Below, one piece after another: positions 23,956 to 33,523 of a stretch of 64,000 nt of DNA. Positions within the stretch are counted from its first letter, which is position 1. Each line of letters starts with the position of its first letter. The notes under the pieces are model-generated. The model was not told where the DNA came from, made no database searches, and was given only the letters and a program-made list of their open reading frames with translations. The position numbers and the translations under genes are program-made. This DNA is from JAGHEK01 sp044426235 (GTDB lineage: Bacteria; Bacillota; Clostridia; Peptostreptococcales; Peptostreptococcaceae): contig JAWXUS010000004.1 of assembly GCA_044426235.1 (NCBI GenBank), forward strand, positions 1 through 64,000. The letters are read 5' to 3'.

Positions 23956-26622
23956 ATGGGCTTTTTAGATAACTTATTTAATATGGCAGAAAAGAAAGAA
24001 ATGAAAAAATTCAATTTAACAGTTGATAAAATAGAATCGTTAGAACCAAAATATAAAGAAATGAGTGATAGTGAACTTCAAGCTATGACCAATATTTTCA
24101 GAGAAAGATTAAATAACGGTGAAACTTTAGATGATATTTTACCAGATGCTTTTGCAACTGTAAGAGAGGCATCAAGCAGAGTACTTGGTATGAGACATTA
24201 TAGGGTTCAGTTAATTGGTGGTTTAGTTCTTCATCAAGGTAGAATTGCAGAGATGAAAACTGGAGAGGGTAAAACTTTAGTTGGGACTACTGCAGTTTAT
24301 TTAAATTCATTAACTGGAAAAGGTGCACACGTTGTAACTGTAAATGATTACCTTGCAAAACGTGATAAGGAAATTATGGAGAAGTTATATAATTTCTTAG
24401 GACTTAGTGTTGGGGTTATAATTCACGGACAAAACCAAACTATAAGAAGAAGACAATATGCTTGTGATATAACTTACGGAACTAATAACGAATTTGGATT
24501 TGATTACTTAAAAGATAATATGGTTATACATAAAGAGCAAATGGTTCAAAGAGGATTAAACTATGTAATAGTCGATGAGGTTGACTCTATTTTAGTTGAT
24601 GAGGCAAGAACTCCTCTTATAATTTCAGGACCTGGAGATAAATCAACACATCTTTATTCAGATGCAAATACTTTTGTTACAACTCTTAATGAAGATAGTT
24701 ATGAAATTGATGAAAAGCAAAAGTCTGTTTCATTAACTGAAGAAGGAATTAAAAAAGCAGAACTTTACTTTAACGTTGAAAATATAACGGATATAGAACA
24801 TATAGAGATTTATCACCATATAAGTCAAGCACTTAAAGCACATAAAAATATGAAAAGTGATATAGATTACGTTTGTAAGGACGGAGAAGTTGTAATAGTT
24901 GATGAATTTACAGGAAGACTTATGTTTGGTAGACGTTATTCAGAAGGTCTACACCAAGCAATAGAGGCAAAAGAAGGTCTTAGAATTCAAAGAGAATCAA
25001 AAACTCTAGCTACAATAACGTTCCAAAATTACTTTAGAATGTATAATAAATTATCAGGAATGACTGGTACTGCAAAAACTGAAGAAGATGAATTTAAGGG
25101 AATATACAAAATGGACGTTGTTCAAATTCCAACTAATAAAGTAATTGAAAGAATTGATTTACCAGATGCGGTATATAAAAATGTTAAAGGCAAATTTAAT
25201 GCAGTAGTTGATGAAATAGTTGAAAGAAATAAGAATAATCAACCAGTTTTAGTTGGTACAGTTTCAATCGAAAATTCAGAGGCACTTTCTTATATATTAA
25301 AGAGAAGAGGAATTAGACACGAAGTATTAAATGCAAAAAATCACCATAAAGAGGCAGAAATAATAGCACAAGCCGGAAGATTTGGCGCAGTAACTATTGC
25401 AACTAATATGGCAGGTCGTGGTACGGATATTGCACTTGGTGGAAATCCTTCATTTATAACTAAAAAAGAGTTAAAGAAAATGGGTTATACAGATGAAGTG
25501 CTTAATAAATTAGATGGTAATTTAGATTCTATAACTAGAGAAAATAATGAAGAATTATTTAATGCAAAGCAAAAATATGATCAAGTATTTGAAACATTTA
25601 AGGGACAGTGTGATGAAGAAGAGAAGAAAGTTTTAGAGGTTGGTGGACTTTGTGTAATTGGTACTGAAAGACACGAATCAAGAAGAATTGATAACCAGTT
25701 AAGAGGTCGTGCGGGTCGTCAAGGAGATCCTGGAACTTCAAGATTCTATATTTCATTAGAAGATGATTTAATGAGATTATTTGGAAGTGAAAGAATTTCA
25801 GGTGTTATTGAAAAGATTGGTCTTGAAGAAGATATGCCAATTGAACACAAAATGCTTAGTAAATCAATAGAGAATGCACAGAAAAAAGTTGAAGGTAGAA
25901 ACTTTGGAGTTAGAAAGCACGTTCTACAATATGATAACGTAATGAATAAGCAAAGAGAAATAATATATGTTGAAAGAAAACGTGTTTTAGAAGGTGAAAA
26001 CTTAGAAAGCCAGATAAAAGATATGATTCATTCAATAATAGAATCTGCAGTAAATGGTTATGTTTATGAAAACGGATTTGATGGAGATGGATTTAAAGAG
26101 CATATGTATTCATTATTTATGCCAAAGGGAAGCATTGAAATTGAAGATATTGAAAAATTAAATCCAATGCAGATAATAGAACAAGTTTATGAAATAGCAC
26201 TTAAAATATATAATGCTAAAGAAGAAGTTGTTGGATCTGAAAAACTAAGGGAAGTTGAAAGAGTTATACTTCTTCAAGCAGTTGATAATCATTGGATAGA
26301 TCATATAGATGCTATGGATCAACTTCGTCAAGGGATTGGACTTCGTGCAATTGGTCAACAAGATCCAGTTCAAGCATATACGAGTGAAGGTTTTGAAATG
26401 TTTAATGAAATGAATGAACAAATAAAAGAAGAGGCAATAAAATATTTATTTAATATAAGTATTGAACAACCAGTTGAAAGAAAGCAAGTTGTAGATGTAA
26501 GTCATTTATCTTCTAATATGGATGAAGTACCAGTTAGTGCAAGAAAAACGGAAGAGTCAGGAAGAAATGAAGATTGTAGCTGTGGAAGTGGTAAGAAATA
26601 TAAAAAATGTTGTGGAAGATAG
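23956..26622 (+). CDS. secA: Preprotein translocase ATPase SecA
   Basis: ATP-driven motor that pushes unfolded proteins through SecYEG. The 888-residue chain has Walker A MKTGEGKT at 100-107, the DEAD-type VDEVDSILVDEARTPLIISG motif, the NMAGRGTDI motif and the RGRAGRQGDPG arginine-finger region. The C-terminus has the zinc-binding motif CSCGSGKKYKKCC that also contacts SecB or ribosomes. AAGGAG precedes the ATG. The prfB start codon follows 10 bases after its stop, and its ribosome binding site overlaps the secA stop codon. Confidence 0.98.
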   Translation: MGFLDNLFNMAEKKEMKKFNLTVDKIESLEPKYKEMSDSELQAMTNIFRERLNNGETLDDILPDAFATVREASSRVLGMRHYRVQLIGGLVLHQGRIAEMKTGEGKTLVGTTAVYLNSLTGKGAHVVTVNDYLAKRDKEIMEKLYNFLGLSVGVIIHGQNQTIRRRQYACDITYGTNNEFGFDYLKDNMVIHKEQMVQRGLNYVIVDEVDSILVDEARTPLIISGPGDKSTHLYSDANTFVTTLNEDSYEIDEKQKSVSLTEEGIKKAELYFNVENITDIEHIEIYHHISQALKAHKNMKSDIDYVCKDGEVVIVDEFTGRLMFGRRYSEGLHQAIEAKEGLRIQRESKTLATITFQNYFRMYNKLSGMTGTAKTEEDEFKGIYKMDVVQIPTNKVIERIDLPDAVYKNVKGKFNAVVDEIVERNKNNQPVLVGTVSIENSEALSYILKRRGIRHEVLNAKNHHKEAEIIAQAGRFGAVTIATNMAGRGTDIALGGNPSFITKKELKKMGYTDEVLNKLDGNLDSITRENNEELFNAKQKYDQVFETFKGQCDEEEKKVLEVGGLCVIGTERHESRRIDNQLRGRAGRQGDPGTSRFYISLEDDLMRLFGSERISGVIEKIGLEEDMPIEHKMLSKSIENAQKKVEGRNFGVRKHVLQYDNVMNKQREIIYVERKRVLEGENLESQIKDMIHSIIESAVNGYVYENGFDGDGFKEHMYSLFMPKGSIEIEDIEKLNPMQIIEQVYEIALKIYNAKEEVVGSEKLREVERVILLQAVDNHWIDHIDAMDQLRQGIGLRAIGQQDPVQAYTSEGFEMFNEMNEQIKEEAIKYLFNISIEQPVERKQVVDVSHLSSNMDEVPVSARKTEESGRNEDCSCGSGKKYKKCCGR

Positions 26623-26632
26623 GTGATAAATC

Positions 26633-27743
26633 TTGTTAAATATACAAGAGTATAAGGCTAGCATAAACAAGCTAGCTTTAGACATAAAAGAATTGAGTGA
26701 TTCACTTTGACATTTTAAGTGTAGAAGAAAAGTTAGCTATAAATGAAGAAAAAATGAATGATAATGATTTTTGGAATGATAATCAAAAAGCACAGTCAAT
26801 TCTTCAAGAAAATAAAGTTTTTAAAGAGGTTTTAGATGAATATAAACATTTAAAAAGCAGTTTAGAAGATACTGAAACTATTTTTGAAATGGCATTGGAA
26901 GAAGATGATGATTCTTTGGTTGAAGAAATTGAAGAAAGTATTAAATCTTTAGAAGATGAAGTTTCAAAAGTTAAAATAAAAACTTTACTTGATGGAGAGT
27001 ACGATAAAAATAATGCTATACTTTCTATAAATGCCGGAACTGGTGGACTTGATGCACAGGACTGGGCACAAATGTTACTTAGAATGTATATTAGATATTC
27101 AGAGAAAAAAGGATATAAAGTAAGGGTTTTAGATATGCTATCAGACCCTGCAGCGGGAATTAAAAGTGCAACTCTTCAAATTGAAGGTCATAATGCATAT
27201 GGATATTTAAAAGGAGAAAAGGGAGTTCATAGAATAGTTAGAATATCTCCTTTTGATCCTTCTGGAAAAAGACACACTTCTTTTTCATCAATAGATGTTT
27301 TACCAGAACTTGATGATAGTATAAAAATAGATATAAATCCTAGTGATTTAAAGGTTGATACTTACCGTGCATCGGGAGCCGGAGGTCAACATATAAATAC
27401 TACAGATTCAGCAGTTAGAATAACTCACATACCGACTGGAGTTGTGGTTCAGTGTCAAAATGAAAGATCTCAACATAAAAATAAGGATACTGCTATGAAA
27501 ATGCTTATGGCAAAACTTATTGAGTTAAAGGAACTTGAACAAAAAGAAAAAGTAGAAGATATTCAAGGTAAATACTCTCAAATTACTTGGGGAAGTCAAA
27601 TAAGATCTTACGTTTTCCAACCATACAAATTGGTTAAAGATCATAGAACTAATGCAGAAGTTGGAAATGTTGATAGTGTTATGGACGGAAGTATTGATTT
27701 ATTTATAAATGAATATCTTAAAAATAATAAACTGAAAAAATAG
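26633..27743 (+). CDS. prfB: Peptide chain release factor 2 with programmed +1 frameshift
   Basis: Releases finished proteins at UGA and UAA. The reading starts at TTG 26633 behind AGGTGAT, encodes 25 residues, and meets an in-frame stop in CTT TGA C at 26705-26711. A +1 shift skips T26708 and continues from GAC 26709 to 27743, giving 369 residues. This is the classic autoregulatory site: low RF2 allows the shift. RF2 identity is confirmed by the anticodon-like SPF tripeptide (RISPFDPSGK) and the catalytic GGQ (GAGGQHINTTDSAV). The usual AGGGGG stimulator before the slip site is missing; only a partial GAGTGAT is present. Confidence 0.96.
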
Positions 27744-27772
27744 GCTTGGGATTACTCAAGCCTATTTTTATA
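27741..27772 (+). terminator. Terminator after prfB
   Basis: AGGCTTGGG and CTCAAGCCT form a stem overlapping the prfB stop, followed by ATTTTTA. Confidence 0.75.
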
Positions 27773-27791
27773 AAATTTAAGGAGTAGTGAA

Positions 27792-29927
27792 ATGATTTTT
27801 GAAACTTTAAAAAGTGAATTTGATCTAAAAGAAATTCAAATAAAAAATACTATAGAACTTATTGATGAGGGAAATACGATTCCATTTATTGCAAGATATA
27901 GAAAAGAAATTACAGGAAATATGAGCGATACTCTACTTAGAGATTTTTATGAAAGATTAACTTATCTTAGAAACTTAGAAAGTAGAAAAGAAGACGTTTT
28001 AAGATTAATTTTAGAACAAGAAAAACTTACTAAAGAAATAGAAATTGGAATTGAGAAAGCGAAGACTTTACAAGAAGTTGAAGATATTTACCTTCCGTTT
28101 AAGCAAAAAAAGAGAACTCGTGCAACGATAGCAAAGGAAAAAGGGCTTGAAAATTTAGCTAATGATATTTTATCTAAAAATATATTAGACATTGACGAAG
28201 AAACTAAAAAATACTTAAATGATGAAGTAAAAGATAACGAACAAGCCCTAAGTGGAGCAAATGATATTATTGCAGAAATGATATCTGATGATGCAGGAGT
28301 TAGAAAATATATAAGAGAACTTATTCTTAGAGAAGGAGTTTTAGCTAGTAAGGGAACTAGTGAAGAAAAGTCTGTTTATGATACTTATTATGACTATAGT
28401 GAAAAAGTATCAACTATACTTCCTCACAGAATTCTTGCGATAAATAGAGGAGAAAAAGAAAAGTTTTTAAAGGTTAAAGTTGAAGTTAATACTGATAAAA
28501 TATTAAACTATATAATTAATAAATACGTTAATAATTCTAATTTTAAGAATAAAGAAATAATAGTTAGTGCAATAAATGATTCTTTAAAAAGGCTTGTTTA
28601 TCCTTCAATTGAAAGAGAGATAAGAAATCATTTGACTGAAATTGGAGAAGAAAGGGCAATTAGTGTTTTTTCTAAAAATTTAAAATCATTACTTCTTCAA
28701 GCACCATTAAAAAATAAAGTGGTTATGGGATTTGACCCTGCATTTAGGACTGGTTGTAAGATATGTGTAGTTGATAAAAATTCAAAATTATTAGATACTA
28801 CAACAATTTATCCAACAGCACCTCAGCACAAGGTAAAAGAGTCTATTGATGAAATGAAAAAATTAATTAACAAATATGAAATAGACGTTATAGCTATTGG
28901 AAATGGAACTGCATCAAGAGAGAGTGAAAAAATAGTTTCTGATATGTTAAAAGAAATTGATAGAGAAGTAAGTTACGTTATAGTTAATGAGGCAGGGGCA
29001 TCAGTTTATTCGGCATCAGAACTTGCAAGCAAAGAACACCCAGATATTAATGTTTCTATAAGAGGAGCAATATCAATAGCAAGACGTCTTCAAGATTCAT
29101 TATCAGAACTTGTGAAAATAGATCCAAAAAGTATTGGAGTTGGTCAATATCAACATGATTTAAACCAAAAGAAACTTTCTGAAGTATTAGGTGGAGTTGT
29201 TGAAGATTCTGTTAACTCTGTTGGGGTTGATTTAAATAGTGCATCTCACAGTTTATTAGAACATATTGCAGGAATTAGTTCGGCAGTTGCAAAAAATATT
29301 GTTGAATATAGAGAAGAAAATGGAGAATTCACAAAAAGATCAGACCTTAAAAAGGTTAAAAAATTAGGTCCAAAAGCATTTACTCAATGTGCAGGATTTT
29401 TAAGAATAAGAGAAGGTAAAAATATTTTAGATAATACTTCTGTTCATCCTGAAAGTTATAAAATTTGTGAAGATATGATTTCAAAACTTGGGTATAAATT
29501 AGAAGATATAAAAAATAGAAATTTAGAAGATATTGATTGTAAAATAAAAGTTTATGGAATAGATAAACTAAGCGAAGAATTAAATATAGGTAAGATAACG
29601 TTAACTGATATTATTGATGAAATAAAAAAACCGGGACTTGATCCAAGAGAGAATGCCCAAGATGTTATTTTAAGAAGCGACGTACTTAAAATTGAAGATA
29701 TAAAAGTTGGAATGATTCTTAAAGGAACGGTTAGAAATGTTGTTGATTTTGGAGCATTCGTTGATATTGGAATTAAGAATGATGGATTAGTTCATAAGTC
29801 AAAAATGAGCAAAACTTTTGTTAAAGATCCAATGACTATAGTTAATGTTTCGGATATTATTGATGTTAAGGTTGTTGAAATTGACATAGAAAAACATAAA
29901 GTTTCGTTATCTATGCTACTTGATTAA
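27792..29927 (+). CDS. tex: Tex family RNA-binding protein
   Basis: Large cytoplasmic nucleic-acid-binding protein related to eukaryotic Spt6, implicated in transcription and RNA metabolism; its precise role is unsettled. The 711 residues begin with the Tex N-terminal helices and include a YqgF/RNase H-like domain (VVMGFDPAFRTGCKICVVD near 312), helix-hairpin-helix motifs (VKKLGPKAFTQCAGFLRI near 526) and a C-terminal S1 RNA-binding domain at about 635-708 (VGMILKGTVRNVVDFGAFVDIG). AAGGAG lies before the ATG. The amidohydrolase gene starts 9 bases after its stop, so they probably share a transcript. Confidence 0.94.
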   Translation: MIFETLKSEFDLKEIQIKNTIELIDEGNTIPFIARYRKEITGNMSDTLLRDFYERLTYLRNLESRKEDVLRLILEQEKLTKEIEIGIEKAKTLQEVEDIYLPFKQKKRTRATIAKEKGLENLANDILSKNILDIDEETKKYLNDEVKDNEQALSGANDIIAEMISDDAGVRKYIRELILREGVLASKGTSEEKSVYDTYYDYSEKVSTILPHRILAINRGEKEKFLKVKVEVNTDKILNYIINKYVNNSNFKNKEIIVSAINDSLKRLVYPSIEREIRNHLTEIGEERAISVFSKNLKSLLLQAPLKNKVVMGFDPAFRTGCKICVVDKNSKLLDTTTIYPTAPQHKVKESIDEMKKLINKYEIDVIAIGNGTASRESEKIVSDMLKEIDREVSYVIVNEAGASVYSASELASKEHPDINVSIRGAISIARRLQDSLSELVKIDPKSIGVGQYQHDLNQKKLSEVLGGVVEDSVNSVGVDLNSASHSLLEHIAGISSAVAKNIVEYREENGEFTKRSDLKKVKKLGPKAFTQCAGFLRIREGKNILDNTSVHPESYKICEDMISKLGYKLEDIKNRNLEDIDCKIKVYGIDKLSEELNIGKITLTDIIDEIKKPGLDPRENAQDVILRSDVLKIEDIKVGMILKGTVRNVVDFGAFVDIGIKNDGLVHKSKMSKTFVKDPMTIVNVSDIIDVKVVEIDIEKHKVSLSMLLD

Positions 29928-29936
29928 GGAGAAAAT

Positions 29937-31100
29937 ATGTTACTTATTAAAAATGGTTTGGTAAACACTATTACCAATGGAACTAAAAAAATTGATATTT
30001 TGATTGAAGATAAAAAAATAAAACGTATTGAAGAAAATATAGAAGTAACTTCTGAAATGGAAGTTATAGATGCAACTGATAAATTAGTTTTTCCAGGGTT
30101 TATAGATGCACATACACACCTTGGATTATCAGAAAATGGTATGGGATTTGAGGGAGATGATACTAACGAAGTTACAGATCCAATAACTCCAAATTTAAAT
30201 CCGATAGATGGAATAAATCCTTCTGATATGAGTTTTAAGGAATCAATAATTGGTGGAATAACTACTGCTTGTGTAACTCCGGGAAGTGCGAATGTTATGG
30301 GTGGCGAAAGTATTGCAATTAAGACTTTTGGAAGAAGAATTGACAATATGATTCTTAAAAGTCCAGTTGCATCAAAGATTGCTTTCGGTGAAAATCCTAA
30401 ATCTTGTTATGGTAGAGACGACAAAATGCCTCAAACTAGAATGGCTATAGCTAGTATGTTAAGAGAAAATCTACACAGTGCAAAAGAATATTTGAAAAGT
30501 ATAGAAGAATATAATGAGAATAAAGAAGAAAATGATGAGCCTGATTTTGATATTAGACTTAATTCGTTAATACCGGTATTAAAAAAAGAAATACCGTTTA
30601 AAGTGCATGCACATAGAGTAGATGATATTTTTACTGCAATAAGGATTGCAAAGGAATTTGATGTTAATTTAACTCTAGATCATTGTACAGAGGGACATTT
30701 AATAGCAGATGAGTTATTTGAAGAAAAATATCCAGTTATAGTTGGACCTTCACTTTCTGAGAGATCGAAAATAGAACTTATTAATTTGACTTTTGAAACT
30801 CCAGGAATACTTTCAAATAGAGGGGTAAATGTTAGTATAACTACAGATCACCCAGTTGTACCAATTCAGTATTTACCACTTTGTGCAGGTATTTCAATAA
30901 AGTATGGAATGAAATACGAAGACGCATTAAAATCTATTACTATAAATCCTGCAATAAGTCTTGGAGTAAGTGATAGAGTAGGTTCTATTGAAATTGAAAA
31001 AGATGCGGATATAGTTATTTGGGATAATGATCCGTTAATTAGTATTCAAAGTAATGTTTTATATACCATAATTGATGGAAAAGTAGTTTATAAAAAATAA
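29937..31100 (+). CDS. Amidohydrolase (imidazolonepropionase-like), substrate unknown
   Basis: A metal-dependent hydrolase of the amidohydrolase superfamily. The first metal site is FPGFIDAHTHLGL (His-x-His near residue 60). Further ligands are likely KVHAHR near 223, LDHCTEGH near 244 and TDHPV near 302. The C-terminal small beta domain (GSIEIEKDADIVIWDND) is typical of the imidazolonepropionase/dihydroorotase branch. The substrate cannot be told from sequence; no histidine or pyrimidine catabolic genes are nearby. It follows tex by 9 bases with AAGGAG and precedes the FMN riboswitch. Confidence 0.8.
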   Translation: MLLIKNGLVNTITNGTKKIDILIEDKKIKRIEENIEVTSEMEVIDATDKLVFPGFIDAHTHLGLSENGMGFEGDDTNEVTDPITPNLNPIDGINPSDMSFKESIIGGITTACVTPGSANVMGGESIAIKTFGRRIDNMILKSPVASKIAFGENPKSCYGRDDKMPQTRMAIASMLRENLHSAKEYLKSIEEYNENKEENDEPDFDIRLNSLIPVLKKEIPFKVHAHRVDDIFTAIRIAKEFDVNLTLDHCTEGHLIADELFEEKYPVIVGPSLSERSKIELINLTFETPGILSNRGVNVSITTDHPVVPIQYLPLCAGISIKYGMKYEDALKSITINPAISLGVSDRVGSIEIEKDADIVIWDNDPLISIQSNVLYTIIDGKVVYKK

Positions 31101-31111
31101 TTAAAAAATGT

Positions 31112-31140
31112 TTGACTTATCTAAAAAAAGGTATTAATAT
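31112..31140 (+). promoter_or_regulatory. ribU riboswitch promoter
   Basis: TTGACT at 31112-31117 and TAATAT at 31135-31140 with a 17-base spacer, about 30 bases before the FMN aptamer. Confidence 0.72.
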
Positions 31141-31172
31141 TTATATAAAGATGGAAAAATAAATAACGAAAA

Positions 31173-31384
31173 TCTTCGGGGCAGGGTGTAATTCCCTACC
31201 GGCGGTATAGCCCGCGAACTATTTAGGTAGTATGATTTGGTGAAATTCCAAAGCCGACAGTATAGTCTGGATGAGAGAAGAAACTTTTATATAAATGTAT
31301 TCAAATATGCTTATTTTATATGTATTTTTGATACGTATATTTACTTTACTCAAAAAAGCTCGAAGAAGATTCTTCGAGTTTTTA
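31173..31384 (+). ncRNA. FMN riboswitch (RFN element) with terminator
   Basis: The aptamer at about 31173-31281 carries the RFN signature blocks TTCGGGGCAGGGTG, AATTCCCTACCGGCGGTA, AGCCCGCGA, GATTTGGTGAAATTCC and AAGCCGACAGTATAGTCTGGATGAGAGAAG, closed by TCTTC with GAAGA. Downstream, CTCGAAGAA (31359-31367) and TTCTTCGAG (31370-31378) form a terminator with T run. The repeated GAAGA/TCTTC segments allow mutually exclusive folding. FMN binding should stop transcription before ribU. Confidence 0.96.
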
Positions 31385-31409
31385 TTATTCCAAAAAATAA
31401 GGAGGAGTT

Positions 31410-32009
31410 ATGAGTAATTTAAAAGTTTCACAAAAAAGTAATACAAATAATTTAGTAAAGATAGGTTTACTAAGTGCTATAGGATATATTTTAATGTTTA
31501 TATCTGTTCCACTACCATTTTTATTTCCAGATTTTTTAAAGTTAGATATATCAGATTTACCAGTTTTACTTGGTACAGTTAGTATGGGGTCAGTTTCTGG
31601 AATTCTAATTTCATTTTTAAAGAATCTACTTCAATTTATAACTGGAATGAGCTCAAATGGAGGAATTGGAGAGTTAGCAAACTTTTTAATAGGTTCAAGT
31701 TTAGTTGTTGGGATGAGTTTTACTTTTAAAATTAAGAATAAGAAAAATTTAATAAAATCTTTAGTAATAGGTGTTATATTTATGACATTTATGGGTTGCT
31801 TAACTAATTATTTTTTAATATTACCATTTTATGAAACTATAATGCCAATTGATGCGGTTATTGGTTTAGCATCTGAAATAAATCCTATAATAAAAAATAA
31901 GATTGATTTTATAATTTGGATGATAATACCATTTAATATATTAAAAGGTTTAATGATATCATCAGTTACAGTTTTAATTTATGAAAAGATAAAATCAGTA
32001 CTTAATTAA
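31410..32009 (+). CDS. ribU: Riboflavin ECF transporter S component RibU
   Basis: Membrane substrate-binding subunit for riboflavin of an energy-coupling-factor transporter. The 199 residues form about six hydrophobic segments. The segment ISVPLPFLFPDFLKLDISDLP near residue 30-50 is the conserved RibU loop before the second helix. The shared EcfA/EcfT energising module is not in this window. Identity is strongly supported by the FMN riboswitch in its leader. AAGGAGGAG precedes the ATG. Confidence 0.93.
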   Translation: MSNLKVSQKSNTNNLVKIGLLSAIGYILMFISVPLPFLFPDFLKLDISDLPVLLGTVSMGSVSGILISFLKNLLQFITGMSSNGGIGELANFLIGSSLVVGMSFTFKIKNKKNLIKSLVIGVIFMTFMGCLTNYFLILPFYETIMPIDAVIGLASEINPIIKNKIDFIIWMIIPFNILKGLMISSVTVLIYEKIKSVLN

Positions 32010-32012
32010 CCG

Positions 32013-32041
32013 TTGACAATTATTAATATTAAAACTATACT
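32013..32041 (+). promoter_or_regulatory. thiT riboswitch promoter
   Basis: TTGACA at 32013-32018 and TATACT at 32036-32041 with a 17-base spacer, starting 4 bases after the ribU stop and about 20 bases before the TPP aptamer. Confidence 0.75.
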
Positions 32042-32059
32042 CAAATTAAAATAAATAAT

Positions 32060-32217
32060 CAGCTAGGGGTGTCTTTATGACTGAGAAGTATTTTACTAAC
32101 CCTCGTACCTGATCTGGATAATACCAGCGTAGGAAAGCTTTCAAAATTTTATGCATTATTTATATGCATTTTTAATGAAAAATTTTAGCTATATTCCTAA
32201 TTGGAATATAGCTTTTT
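32060..32217 (+). ncRNA. TPP riboswitch (THI element) with terminator
   Basis: The aptamer at about 32060-32140 shows CTAGGGGTG, GACTGAGAAG, AACCC and the diagnostic ACCTGATCTGGATAATACCAGCGTAGG-type core (split here between 32106 and 32133). A perfect 11-bp terminator stem, AGCTATATTCC (32185-32195) with GGAATATAGCT (32201-32211), is followed by seven T. Thiamine pyrophosphate should repress thiT. Confidence 0.95.
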
Positions 32218-32242
32218 TTAGCTGATTGGAAAGGTGAAATAA

Positions 32243-32830
32243 ATGATTTTAATGGTTTTTGTGGTATCGCTTTGTATGGCATTATTTTATGTAAATGAAA
32301 TAAAAAAGACTAAGTTTGATACTAAATTAGTAGTAACTATTGGAGTTTTAAGTGGAGTAGCATTTGTGTTAAATATGATTAAATTCATAAATATGCCACA
32401 AGGAGGGAGTATAACACTATTTTCTATGATGCCAATTATGTTGATTGGACTTCTTTATGGAAAAGGTGCAGGTCTTAGTGCAGGTATTATATTAGGTTGT
32501 CTTAAGATGCTTGATGGTGTAACTTTTATTCACCCAATGCAATTTATGTTAGATTATATTTTAGCTAATATGTTCTTAGGTTTAAGTGGAATGTTTGGAA
32601 AAGAAACTAAAATAAAAATACTTATAGGTTGTTTTGTTGCAAGTTTACTTAGTGTTATGACTAATGTTGTGTCTGGTGCAGTATTTTTTGGAGAATATGC
32701 ACCTGAGGGAATGAATGTTTGGGTTTATTCTATGATATATAACTTCTCAAGTCTTGGAGTTGAGGCATTTTTAACTACTATTCTTATGGTGTTTATACCG
32801 ATTAGTAAGTTAGAAAAAATAACTGCATAA
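32243..32830 (+). CDS. thiT: Thiamine ECF transporter S component ThiT
   Basis: Membrane thiamine-binding subunit of an ECF transporter. The 195 residues make about six hydrophobic segments. Features of ThiT are visible: FINMPQGGSITLFSMMPIMLIGLLYG near 47-72 and the late FGEYAPEGMNVWVYSMIYN loop, which in the family supplies aromatic thiamine contacts. It follows a TPP riboswitch. The ATG has AAAGGTG upstream. There is no thiamine synthesis gene nearby, fitting salvage. Confidence 0.93.
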   Translation: MILMVFVVSLCMALFYVNEIKKTKFDTKLVVTIGVLSGVAFVLNMIKFINMPQGGSITLFSMMPIMLIGLLYGKGAGLSAGIILGCLKMLDGVTFIHPMQFMLDYILANMFLGLSGMFGKETKIKILIGCFVASLLSVMTNVVSGAVFFGEYAPEGMNVWVYSMIYNFSSLGVEAFLTTILMVFIPISKLEKITA

Positions 32831-32835
32831 AAGAA

Positions 32836-32870
32836 AAAGAACTTGCTTTCCGTAGGCAAGTTCTTTTTTT
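32836..32870 (+). terminator. Terminator after thiT
   Basis: AAAAAGAACTTGC and GCAAGTTCTTTTT form a long stem with a 9-base loop and T run. Confidence 0.9.
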
Positions 32871-33058
32871 CGATATTATTGGGGGAATAAGGGAATATTT
32901 TATTGGGGGAGTAAATATCCCTTGTAATATAATTATTGACCAATTTTGTATTTATATACAAATAAAATAAAAAAATTTTAAAATTACTTAATTATTGGAC
33001 AAAATAGTCTAAATCAATTAAAATAATGTATGTTAAATTTAAAGTTATGGAGAAAAAT

Positions 33059-33517
33059 ATGTTTAAAATATATTTAGAAAATGAAGAAAAAACTAAGGAA
33101 ATTGGATATAAATTAGGAAAATTATTAACTGAGAAAAGTGTAATAACATTAGTTGGAGATTTAGGGGCTGGAAAAACGACTTTAACTCAAAATATAGCTC
33201 GTGCACTAGAAATTGATAATTATATAACTAGTCCAACTTTTACAATAGTTAATGAATATGAAGGAAAGTATCCGCTTTATCATTTTGATGTGTATAGAAT
33301 TGGTAGTAGTGATGAAATGTATGATATAGGGTATGATGAATATGTTTATGGTGAAGGTATTTGCATTATTGAGTGGGCAAATTTAATATATGATATTTTA
33401 CCTTCTGAGTATTTAGATATAAAACTTAATTACATTGAAAATTCAAGAGAAATGATACTTAATCCAATTGGTGAAAAGTATGAAAATATAGTAAAAAATC
33501 TTTTAGAAGAAAGGTAA
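33059..33517 (+). CDS. tsaE: tRNA t6A threonylcarbamoyl complex ATPase TsaE
   Basis: ATPase that supports TsaB-TsaD in placing threonylcarbamoyl on A37 of ANN-reading tRNAs. The Walker A motif is VGDLGAGKTTLTQNI (about residues 31-45); the YHFDVYRIG and IIEWAN motifs are family hallmarks. I start it at ATG 33059 (152 residues, MFKIYLENEEK) because GGAG lies 6-7 bases before it; longer readings from 33026 or 33047 lack a binding site. It opens the tsaE-tsaB-rimI-tsaD operon. A TTGGAC/TAAAAT pair at 32995-33024 may be its promoter. Confidence 0.95.
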   Translation: MFKIYLENEEKTKEIGYKLGKLLTEKSVITLVGDLGAGKTTLTQNIARALEIDNYITSPTFTIVNEYEGKYPLYHFDVYRIGSSDEMYDIGYDEYVYGEGICIIEWANLIYDILPSEYLDIKLNYIENSREMILNPIGEKYENIVKNLLEER

Positions 33518-33523
33518 TATTTA

